Part shown: piece after piece, positions 57,122 to 64,000 of the stretch
Layout: each line of letters begins with the position of its first letter
Numbering within the stretch: position 1 is the first letter of the stretch
Source: Photobacterium sp. TLY01
Lineage (GTDB): Bacteria > Pseudomonadota > Gammaproteobacteria > Enterobacterales > Vibrionaceae
DNA: 64,000 nt
Assembly (NCBI RefSeq): GCF_021432065.1
Contig: NZ_CP090364.1
Coordinates: 1,688,601 to 1,752,600 of the forward strand
Reading direction: 5' to 3'
The notes under the pieces: generated by a model
The model's database searches: none
What the model saw: only the letters and a program-made list of their open reading frames with translations
Told to the model about the DNA's origin: nothing
Made by a program: the position numbers and the translations under genes

Positions 57122-58351
57122 ATGGAACGTATTCTGACCAACCTCAAACTCGTCACCATGGAGCCGGAACACGGTTATCAGATCATTGATAATGCCATGG
57201 TGATTATCCGTCAGGGTAAGATCAGCTACGCCGGTCCGCAGCAGTCAGACTGGCAAGATACCGTCGACAGCCAGGCTGACATTGTCGATTGCAATCAGGC
57301 TCTGGTTACTCCGGGTCTGATCGACTGCCATACCCACCTGGTGTTTGCGGGTAATCGTGCTAACGAATTTGAACAGCGTCTGAACGGTGTGCCTTACGAA
57401 GAGATCGCCAAGGCAGGTGGCGGCATTTTGTCGACGGTCCGTGCAACCCGTGCAGCAACAGAAGATGAATTATTCACCCTCGCAATGGAACGTTTGGCTG
57501 GCCTGAAGCGTGACGGCGTGACTACTGTCGAAATTAAATCCGGCTATGGGCTGACGACCGAAGATGAACTGAAAATGCTGCGCGTGGCCCGCCGGATTGG
57601 CGAACAGGCAGACATCAAAGTCTCGACCACACTGCTGGCCGCGCATGCTCTGCCGCCTGAATATGCCGGTCGCAGTGACGATTACATCGCCCTGGTGTGC
57701 GACGAAATGATTCCTGCAGCAGCAAAAGAGAACCTTGCAGATTCAGTCGACGTTTTCTGCGAAGGCATCGGTTTTTCAACCGAACAGAGTGCACGGGTTT
57801 TTGCCGCGGCCAAAGCCCACGGCCTGATGATTAAAGGCCATACAGAGCAGCTTTCAAATTTAGGCGGCAGTGCGCTGGCGGCCAGTATGGGTGCAACATC
57901 TGTCGACCATATTGAATACCTGGACGAAGCCGGTGTTGATGCACTGGCCGCCCATCACACAGTCGCAACCCTGCTGCCGGGCGCTTTCTATTTCCTGCGT
58001 GAAACGCAGCAGCCGCCGATCGCCCTGCTTCGTGAAAAAGGGGTGCCAATGGCAATTTCCACCGACTTTAACCCCGGCACCTCGCCGATTGCCTCGCTGC
58101 GTACCATGATGAACATGGCGTGTACCCTCTTCCGCCTGACACCGGAAGAATGCCTGCGAGGTGTGACCGTGCATGCCGCACAGGCGCTGGGCCTGAGTGA
58201 ACAATGCGGACAGATCCGCACCGGTATGGCCGCGGATCTGGCGCTGTGGAATCTCGACTCGCCAGCAGAGCTGTCCTATCGCATGGGTGTGCCCGATTTA
58301 ATCGCCCGGATTGTAGATGGCAACGTATTTTATCAACCCAAGAATCAGTAA
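57122..58351 (+). CDS. hutI: Imidazolonepropionase HutI
   Basis: 409 residues, amidohydrolase fold. The metal-binding HTHLVFAG is near 72, VEIKSGYGL near 138, AAHALPPEY near 175, and [10 protein letters not shown] near 318 with the later Asp. It opens imidazolonepropionate to formiminoglutamate, the third step of histidine breakdown. The ribosome site is weak (GAGAGACG). It starts the hutI-hutG-hutU operon; 12 bases to hutG. Confidence 0.96.
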   Translation: MERILTNLKLVTMEPEHGYQIIDNAMVIIRQGKISYAGPQQSDWQDTVDSQADIVDCNQALVTPGLIDCHTHLVFAGNRANEFEQRLNGVPYEEIAKAGGGILSTVRATRAATEDELFTLAMERLAGLKRDGVTTVEIKSGYGLTTEDELKMLRVARRIGEQADIKVSTTLLAAHALPPEYAGRSDDYIALVCDEMIPAAAKENLADSVDVFCEGIGFSTEQSARVFAAAKAHGLMIKGHTEQLSNLGGSALAASMGATSVDHIEYLDEAGVDALAAHHTVATLLPGAFYFLRETQQPPIALLREKGVPMAISTDFNPGTSPIASLRTMMNMACTLFRLTPEECLRGVTVHAAQALGLSEQCGQIRTGMAADLALWNLDSPAELSYRMGVPDLIARIVDGNVFYQPKNQ

Positions 58352-58363
58352 ACAGGAGGCTGT

Positions 58364-59371
58364 ATGCCTATCGATATGAGTGTCTGGCAAGGACGCAGTG
58401 ATCCTGAAGACGGCAACAAAGGTCTGCGCTGGCACCAGAAAGTGCAGCCAGCCGACAATGCCAATGAAAGTGGCATCATGTTGCTCGGCTTCGCCTGTGA
58501 TGAAGGTGTCTCGCGTAATAAAGGCCGCACCGGCGCTTATGATGCGCCAGTTGCGATTCGTCGCGCACTGGCCAATCTGGCCTGGCACCACGAAGAGCCC
58601 GTTTATGACGGCGGGAACATCAGCTGCGACGACAGTAATCTGGAACTGGCGCAATACCGGCTGGCAGAAGACGTGAGTCGCGCCCTGCGTCAGCGCCATA
58701 AAGTGATCGTCTTTGGTGGCGGACACGAAGTCGCCTGGGGTTCATTTCAGGGCATTGGCAATTATCTGGTGCAAAAGCAGCATGTTGCCGGCAATGCGAA
58801 TGAAGCACAGCAGCCGCCGCGGGTTGGCATCATCAACTTTGATGCACACTTTGACCTGCGTAATCCGCCGGGTGGCAAACAGTCTGAAAAAGGCAGCTCA
58901 GGTACGCCTTTCCATCAGGCCGCCCGTTTTTGTGAATTACACAACTGGCCATTCAAATATGCCTGTCTGGGATTGGCACGGACCAGTAACACCCAGGCGC
59001 TGTATGAAAAAGCCGACCGGTTAGGCGTGCTTTACAAAGATGACCATGAACTGGTTCATCACAAAATGGAGCAGGCTCTGACAGAGCTTCAGCGATTTAT
59101 TGATCAGTGTGACTACCTCTATCTGACCATTGATCTGGATGTTTTCCCGGCCTCTGTGGCTCCGGGAGTCAGTGCCCCGGCGGCGCGCGGTGTGCCATTC
59201 GATATCGTTGAAATGCTGCTGGAGCCGATATTAAAAGCCAGAACGCCAAAAGGGGAATCAAAGATCCTGGTCGCGGATCTGGCTGAATACAACCCACGAT
59301 TCGACATTGATAATCAAACTGCACGGTTAGCTGCACGGCTGGCCTGGACAATCGCCCGCGCGATTCGTTAA
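58364..59371 (+). CDS. hutG: Formimidoylglutamase HutG
   Basis: 335 residues, arginase/ureohydrolase family. Manganese ligands are visible in GGGHEVAWG (His near 127), NFDAHFDLR (Asp, His, Asp near 157-161) and TIDLDVFPASVAPG (Asp near 254-256). It splits formiminoglutamate to glutamate and formamide. AGGAGG lies 7 bases before the ATG; 24 bases to hutU. Confidence 0.95.
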   Translation: MPIDMSVWQGRSDPEDGNKGLRWHQKVQPADNANESGIMLLGFACDEGVSRNKGRTGAYDAPVAIRRALANLAWHHEEPVYDGGNISCDDSNLELAQYRLAEDVSRALRQRHKVIVFGGGHEVAWGSFQGIGNYLVQKQHVAGNANEAQQPPRVGIINFDAHFDLRNPPGGKQSEKGSSGTPFHQAARFCELHNWPFKYACLGLARTSNTQALYEKADRLGVLYKDDHELVHHKMEQALTELQRFIDQCDYLYLTIDLDVFPASVAPGVSAPAARGVPFDIVEMLLEPILKARTPKGESKILVADLAEYNPRFDIDNQTARLAARLAWTIARAIR

Positions 59372-59395
59372 CCCAAAAGCGGCAAGGAGAGCATA

Positions 59396-61081
59396 ATGAC
59401 GCAACAGCAAAACCCACGTCTGGACACGACACGCACGATTAAAGCCCCCACAGGCACCGCGCTGAATGCCAAATCATGGCTGACAGAAGCCCCGCTGCGT
59501 ATGCTGATGAATAATCTGCACCCTGATGTGGCAGAACATCCGCACTCACTGGTGGTTTATGGAGGGATTGGCCGTGCAGCCCGTAACTGGGAGTGTTATG
59601 ACAAGATCGTGGAAGTGCTGAAGCGTCTGGAAGACGATGAGACACTGCTGGTTCAGTCCGGTAAGCCTGTCGGCGTATTCAAAACGCACAGCAATGCACC
59701 GCGGGTCCTGATTGCCAACTCCAATATCGTGCCACACTGGGCGAATTGGGAGCACTTCAACGAGCTGGATAAGAAAGGCCTGATGATGTATGGCCAGATG
59801 ACCGCAGGCAGCTGGATCTACATCGGCTCGCAAGGCATCGTTCAGGGCACCTACGAAACCTTCGTTGCCATGGCGCGTCAGCACTTCAACGGTGATGCAT
59901 CCGGTCGCTGGGTTCTGACCGGCGGTCTGGGTGGCATGGGTGGCGCTCAGCCTCTGGCGGCCACCATGGCGGGTTTCTCTATGATTGCGGTTGAGTGTGA
60001 TGAATCGCGCATTGATTACCGTCTGCGGACCGGTTATGTCGATTGCAAAGCCACGACGCTGGATGAAGCCCTGGCGATCATTGAAGAATCCAAACAAACC
60101 GGTAAGCCGGTTTCAGTTGGCCTGCTGGGTAATGCTGCTGATGTCTTCCCTGAACTGGTGAAGCGCGGCATCGTGCCAGACTGTACTACTGACCAGACGT
60201 CAGCCCACGATCCGCTCAATGGCTACCTGCCGCAGGGCTGGACCATGGAGCACGCGGCAGAAATGCGTCTGAAAGACGAAGCTGCCGTTGTCAAAGCGGC
60301 AAAAGCGTCGATGGCGGTACAGGTACAGGCGATGCTGGATCTGCAAAAAGCAGGTTCTGCAACCGTCGATTACGGCAACAACATACGCCAGATGGCGCTG
60401 GAAGAAGGTGTTGAAAACGCGTTCGATTTCCCAGGGTTCGTACCGGCTTATATTCGTCCCCTGTTCTGTGAAGGTGTCGGTCCGTTCCGCTGGGCTGCTC
60501 TGTCTGGCGACCCGGAAGACATCTACAAAACCGATCAGAAAGTCAAAGAGCTGATCCCGGATAACCCGCACCTGCATAACTGGCTGGACATGGCGCGCGA
60601 GCGTATCCAGTTTCAGGGACTACCGGCACGGATTTGCTGGGTGGGACTGAAAGACCGCGCACGTTTAGGTCTGGCATTCAACGAAATGGTGCGGAACGGT
60701 GAGCTGAAAGCACCGCTCGTAATTGGCCGCGATCACCTGGATTCAGGCTCTGTCTCCAGCCCTAACCGCGAAACAGAAGGCATGATGGACGGCTCAGACA
60801 CTGTCTCCGACTGGCCACTGCTCAATGCCTTGCTCAACACAGCATCGGGCGCGACCTGGGTTTCCCTTCACCACGGTGGTGGCGTCGGGATGGGCTTCTC
60901 TCAGCATTCGGGTATGGTGATCGTCTGTGACGGTACCGATGAAGCCGAAGAACGCATCCGCCGCGTCCTGCGTAACGACCCTGCGACTGGTGTGATGCGT
61001 CACGCTGATGCTGGCTACGACATTGCGATCAACTGCGCCAAAGAACAGGGCCTTGATCTGCCAATGATCACAGACAAATAA
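59396..61081 (+). CDS. hutU: Urocanate hydratase HutU
   Basis: 561 residues, the normal length. NAD-binding [18 protein letters not shown] near 182-199 and the active-site stretch [20 protein letters not shown] near 265, and [16 protein letters not shown] near 345 (with catalytic Cys of the family near 358-415) are present. It hydrates urocanate to imidazolonepropionate. GGAG lies before the ATG. A terminator follows 100 bases after the stop; the expected hutH is not there. Confidence 0.96.
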   Translation: MTQQQNPRLDTTRTIKAPTGTALNAKSWLTEAPLRMLMNNLHPDVAEHPHSLVVYGGIGRAARNWECYDKIVEVLKRLEDDETLLVQSGKPVGVFKTHSNAPRVLIANSNIVPHWANWEHFNELDKKGLMMYGQMTAGSWIYIGSQGIVQGTYETFVAMARQHFNGDASGRWVLTGGLGGMGGAQPLAATMAGFSMIAVECDESRIDYRLRTGYVDCKATTLDEALAIIEESKQTGKPVSVGLLGNAADVFPELVKRGIVPDCTTDQTSAHDPLNGYLPQGWTMEHAAEMRLKDEAAVVKAAKASMAVQVQAMLDLQKAGSATVDYGNNIRQMALEEGVENAFDFPGFVPAYIRPLFCEGVGPFRWAALSGDPEDIYKTDQKVKELIPDNPHLHNWLDMARERIQFQGLPARICWVGLKDRARLGLAFNEMVRNGELKAPLVIGRDHLDSGSVSSPNRETEGMMDGSDTVSDWPLLNALLNTASGATWVSLHHGGGVGMGFSQHSGMVIVCDGTDEAEERIRRVLRNDPATGVMRHADAGYDIAINCAKEQGLDLPMITDK

Positions 61082-61180
61082 CGCCAGCACGCATGCTCGC
61101 GAATGAATCTGGCCGTAAACAGCGGAATCTATTGTGCCAAGTATCTGATTCAGCGCCATCAAGGTGCAGCTGAACAACCA

Positions 61181-61206
61181 AGCCGGGAACCCTCCCGGCT
61201 TTTTTA
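61181..61206 (+). terminator. Terminator of the hutIGU operon
   Basis: Arms AGCCGGGA and TCCCGGCT around ACCC, followed by six T. Confidence 0.9.
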
Positions 61207-61538
61207 TCTGAATCCGTTATTAAAACGGCTTTGATATGAATTTTACTGCCCTGCACTTTTTAATTGACTGTTTTTGTTGTTTAAGTCAGCTAAGCGGCAA
61301 ACATATAGTCTATGCTGTGATGAGGTAAGCACGGGGCGACTGACAAAAACACCAGAACAACGTCAGTCAGGGTTGCGATGAGCACGGCTCGTTCAGGTTC
61401 GCTGAACCAGAAACGATTTACACCCGACACAATTGCCCCAACAGATTTGGCGTCACTGTCTTTATATAATTCAGCCCAGTTGCTGTTTTATTGTTTATCA
61501 TGATTTGTACCCAAACTGGTTTGTGCCCGGAGGATGCT
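61207..61538. other. Intergenic region upstream of fructosamine-kinase-like gene
   Basis: About 330 bases. GACTGAC (61338-61344) and GTCAGTC are inverted arms about 17 bases apart, with no T-run. No gene or confident promoter seen. Confidence 0.45.
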
Positions 61539-62411
61539 ATGTGGCAAGCGATTTCCCATCAGCTTTCAGACGTACTTGATCAACCCTTTACCATTCGCGA
61601 GCGGGATACCCTCGCAGGCGGGGACGTGAACGAATGCTATTGCATCAGTGATGGCGATCAAAGGTACTTCATCAAGCTGAATGAGAAAGAGCAGCTTCCC
61701 GTTTTTGAAGCCGAAGCGGAAAACCTGCGGGTTCTGCAGGAAACAAACTCAGTCACAGTACCGACAAGCCGGCATATGGGCATCAGCCGGGATAAAGCCT
61801 TTCTCGTTCTCGATTTCATGCCGATGAAGAACCTGGACACAGAATCGGCCCACACCCTTGGCCAGCAACTGGCACATCTTCATCAATGGGGCGAACAGCC
61901 GGAATATGGCTTTGACATGGACAACTTTATTGGTCTGACGCCTCAGCCCAATCAATGGCGTCGCAAATGGTGCCGTTTTTTCGCTGAACAGCGGATTGCC
62001 TGGCAGCTTCAGTTGTGTGAAGAGAAAGGTATCGACTTTGGCAGCATTGATATCATCACTGGCAGGGTCATTGATATCTTGTCGGCACATCAGCCCAAAC
62101 CTTCCCTGCTGCACGGCGATTTATGGCATGGAAACACGGCACTCAGTGTCGATGGCCCGGTGATTTATGATCCCGCCTGCTACTGGGGTGACAGAGAATG
62201 CGACATTGCCATGACTGAGCTGTTCGGCGGATTTCCCGACAGCTTTTACAACGGCTATCAGTCGGTCTTTCCGCTGGATGATGGCTACAGTCAACGGCGC
62301 GACCTGTACAACCTCTACCATCTGCTGAACCACTGTAATCTCTTTGGCGGAGAGTATCTGGAACAGGCAGAACGCTGCATTCGCAAGCTCAATCTGGCGA
62401 AACCTGAGTAA
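61539..62411 (+). CDS. yniA: Fructosamine/ketosamine-3-kinase family protein (YniA-like)
   Basis: 290 residues, kinase-like fold of the fructosamine-3-kinase family. LAGGDVNECYCI near 25-36 forms the nucleotide loop, FIKLN near 47 holds the Lys, and the catalytic loop LLHGDLWHGN near 190-199 and YDPACYWGDRECDIAM near 208-223 supply the Asp residues. It would phosphorylate ketosamines on proteins or small molecules to reverse glycation. GGAGG 5 bases before the ATG at 61539 decides the start. yniC follows, as in E. coli but without yniB between. Confidence 0.9.
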   Translation: MWQAISHQLSDVLDQPFTIRERDTLAGGDVNECYCISDGDQRYFIKLNEKEQLPVFEAEAENLRVLQETNSVTVPTSRHMGISRDKAFLVLDFMPMKNLDTESAHTLGQQLAHLHQWGEQPEYGFDMDNFIGLTPQPNQWRRKWCRFFAEQRIAWQLQLCEEKGIDFGSIDIITGRVIDILSAHQPKPSLLHGDLWHGNTALSVDGPVIYDPACYWGDRECDIAMTELFGGFPDSFYNGYQSVFPLDDGYSQRRDLYNLYHLLNHCNLFGGEYLEQAERCIRKLNLAKPE

Positions 62412-62499
62412 CAATTAAACGGAGATCCGGGCTACCGTCTGCAGAGTTGAAGTGATAAAGTTCACATTCTTTATCCTTTCAGCTCAAGACGGGAACCGT

Positions 62500-63153
62500 A
62501 TGTTAAAAGCCGCAATCTTCGATATGGATGGCCTTCTGGTCGACTCAGAACCTTTCTGGCAACGTGCTCAGGTCGAGGTATTCTCTTCGCTGGGTGTGAC
62601 AATTTCACAGCAGGAAACACTGGAAACCATGGGGTTGCGAATCGATCATATTGTTGATCTCTGGTTCGAGCGCCAGCCATGGCAAGGCCCGACATGCCAG
62701 GACGTCAACACCATGATCACGAAACGTGTGGAAGAACTGGTTCAGGAGCACAAACCGATGTTGCCTGGTGTGCGTGAAGCGATACAGACATGTCAGGAGA
62801 TGGGCTTAACGGTTGCGCTGGCGTCATCATCTCCAATGAGTCTCATCAATGCCACCTTAGATGCCCTGTCGCTGACGGAGCATTTCAGTGCCCTGTTCTC
62901 TGCCGAGCACCTGCGCTACGGCAAGCCTCATCCTGAAGTGTACCTGAATGCCGCGGATCAACTGGGCGTGGATCCTCATCACTGCGTCGCATTTGAAGAC
63001 TCACTGAACGGCTTGCTGGCTGTCAAAGCAGCCCGGATGAAAAGCATTGTCGTACCGGAGCAGCAACACAGTGCCGATCTGCGTTGGTCTATCGCGGACA
63101 AAAAACTTAACTCGCTGCTCGAAGTAAATAAAGCATTAATCAGCAGCCTTTAA
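62500..63153 (+). CDS. yniC: HAD-family sugar phosphatase YniC (HxpB-like)
   Basis: 217 residues. Motif I FDMDGLLVDSEPFW near 7-20, motif II ALASSSP near 107, Lys in YGKPHPEVYL near 145 and motif IV VAFEDSLNG near 167 are complete. The E. coli relative hydrolyses 2-deoxyglucose-6-phosphate and hexitol phosphates. The ATG at 62500 matches the family; the earlier ATG at 62452 adds unrelated residues. It lies 88 bases after the fructosamine-kinase-like gene. Confidence 0.9.
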   Translation: MLKAAIFDMDGLLVDSEPFWQRAQVEVFSSLGVTISQQETLETMGLRIDHIVDLWFERQPWQGPTCQDVNTMITKRVEELVQEHKPMLPGVREAIQTCQEMGLTVALASSSPMSLINATLDALSLTEHFSALFSAEHLRYGKPHPEVYLNAADQLGVDPHHCVAFEDSLNGLLAVKAARMKSIVVPEQQHSADLRWSIADKKLNSLLEVNKALISSL

Positions 63154-63590
63154 TCAGGCTGGAGAATGATTAGCCTGATGAGCGCAATTCGCAAACAGGC
63201 TGATCATTCTGCTTCACAAATCATTCATCCATATTGATATCAAAGGCGTCACTATAGACCCATTTCCGGTCCATCGATTTCACATTACGCTTAACTTGTC
63301 CACTCTCTTTTGATCAACTTTCCAGCCAGCAAAGCCTCTGTAGCTAAAACTTCTCAGCAATTCAAAGTTTGCAGTTAATTCACGGCAAAAACTAATCCGT
63401 ATCGCTAGGATTAACTTAACGGTGAGCAAACCGATACCCATCGCTTGGGCTGCGATCGTCAGGTAAGAAACACTTGTGTTCCACCTGTCGTCGTTCCAAA
63501 GGCGAGAGAGTCATGACTCTCCAGTATGGACACTGGCAGCGGTATGAATGTGCCAATCAGTATCAGGTGCATAGAGTTAAGGAGTAGAAA
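63154..63590. other. Leader region with several hairpins upstream of the CPXCG gene
   Basis: About 440 bases. The right half folds into visible hairpins: CAGGT (63460-63464) with ACCTG (63483-63487) enclosing AACAC/GTGTT, and a 16-base perfect palindrome at 63506-63521. This could be a structured 5' leader or a separate RNA. Confidence 0.45.
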
Positions 63591-63794
63591 ATGAAGAACT
63601 ACAGTGAGCAGAGTGTCACTTGTCCGCATTGCGGCCACAATATCCGGATTACCCTGGACAGTAGTGCCGGTAGTCAGGAATTTTACGATGATTGCCCCGC
63701 ATGTTGCCATGCGATTCACTTAAACATGCAGGTTGATGAATTACACAAAACCATTCACCTGTTTGTCGATGCTGACGACGAGCAAATTTTTTAA
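63591..63794 (+). CDS. CPXCG-motif Cys-rich small protein
   Basis: 67 residues. CPHCG at 11-15 and CPAC at 35-38 form a four-Cys zinc site; DSSAGSQEFYDDCPACCHAIHLNMQ is typical of the CPXCG family. The function is unknown. AAGGAG lies 8 bases before the ATG. A strong inverted repeat follows. Confidence 0.88.
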   Translation: MKNYSEQSVTCPHCGHNIRITLDSSAGSQEFYDDCPACCHAIHLNMQVDELHKTIHLFVDADDEQIF

Positions 63795-63801
63795 CGATTA
63801 G

Positions 63802-63836
63802 AATCAACACGCCGATCATCAGAGGGCGTGTTGATT
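63802..63836. terminator. Inverted repeat after CPXCG gene, possible terminator
   Basis: AATCAACACGCC and GGGCGTGTTGATT are arms of a strong hairpin between two converging genes. Neither side has a clear T-run, so termination is uncertain. Confidence 0.5.
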
Positions 63837-63852
63837 GAACCAAACCCAGTGT

Positions 63853-64000
63853 TTAACCTCTCGCTGCCATCACCCTTTCCACCGTATCCACCACAGCCTG
63901 CGTTTGGGGATCAATCTCAATATTGATCACATCGCCTTTTTGGCGCGCAGACAGATTGGTTCGGTTCAGAGTTTCCGGGATCAAATTGACGTTAAATCGC
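63853..64000 (-). CDS. ribE: Riboflavin synthase alpha subunit, C-terminal end only
   Basis: The minus strand reads into the window edge for 48 codons with [39 protein letters not shown] and a stop at 63853-63855. This matches the end of E. coli riboflavin synthase ([18 protein letters not shown]). The product makes riboflavin from lumazine. A lumazine-protein paralogue, known in Photobacterium, cannot be excluded from the tail alone. Confidence 0.85.
   Translation of the reverse strand, partial: RFNVNLIPETLNRTNLSARQKGDVINIEIDPQTQAVVDTVERVMAARG

Overview
The window looks like a chromosomal segment of a marine gammaproteobacterium of the family Vibrionaceae, most likely Photobacterium or a close relative. 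The grounds are the housekeeping genes (moeB, aroH, lpxL, thrS-infC-rpmI-rplT, pheST, ihfA, hut genes, btuCD, astE, yajQ), which read as close relatives of the enteric versions, the several secreted chitin-active enzymes, and the large intergenic spaces with strong bidirectional terminators. The genus is inference; there is no rRNA in the window.

Layout. Positions 1-14.6 kb: moeA (end) and moeB, an orphan OppA-type peptide-binding protein, a CvfB-type S1 RNA-binding protein, an unknown membrane protein, selO, a lone and catalytically altered PEP-synthase C-terminal domain divergent from aroH, yajQ, a secreted GH19 chitinase, a J-domain protein, a pirin and lpxL. 14.6-22.5 kb: a candidate small RNA, a winged-helix protein, a three-gene operon of a DUF2760 membrane protein with two Hsp70-like proteins, a KorA-like small DNA-binding protein facing an H-NS-like protein without DNA-binding domain, and tRNA-Pro(GGG). 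22.6-35.8 kb: a tiny Cys-rich protein, a sodium:alanine/glycine symporter, a large GH18 chitinase, a second orphan OppA-type protein, a lipoprotein, two HAD phosphatases, a PheC-like binding protein, an AraC regulator with a degenerate receiver domain, small secreted or NTF2-like proteins, a HiPIP and tRNA-Cys(GCA). 35.9-43.3 kb (minus strand): btuCD, astE, ihfA, pheT, pheS.

44.4-51.0 kb is the most unusual part. Eight closely packed plus-strand genes with visibly low G+C form one apparent operon: a heme-oxygenase-like diiron enzyme, a 4-oxalocrotonate-type tautomerase, a membrane fatty-acid-desaturase-like enzyme, a metallo-beta-lactamase-fold hydrolase, a DUF3291/NTF2-like fusion, a PLP group II decarboxylase, a small orphan protein and a flavodoxin. 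A perfect FNR-box match lies just upstream. The block separates pheST from rplT, genes that are neighbours in enteric bacteria. It has the make-up of an undescribed small-molecule (amine/amino-acid-derived) pathway with no NRPS or PKS; the product is unknown.

51.3-64 kb: a chitin-oligosaccharide deacetylase with a chitin-binding module, then rplT, rpmI, infC (AUU start) and thrS on the minus strand, hutC and hutIGU (no hutH in the window), a fructosamine-kinase-like protein, a YniC-type phosphatase, a CPXCG protein behind a structured leader, and the end of riboflavin synthase. Working themes are chitin use (GH19, GH18, CE4), amino-acid and peptide uptake and catabolism (OppA paralogues, symporter, hut, astE), and translation.
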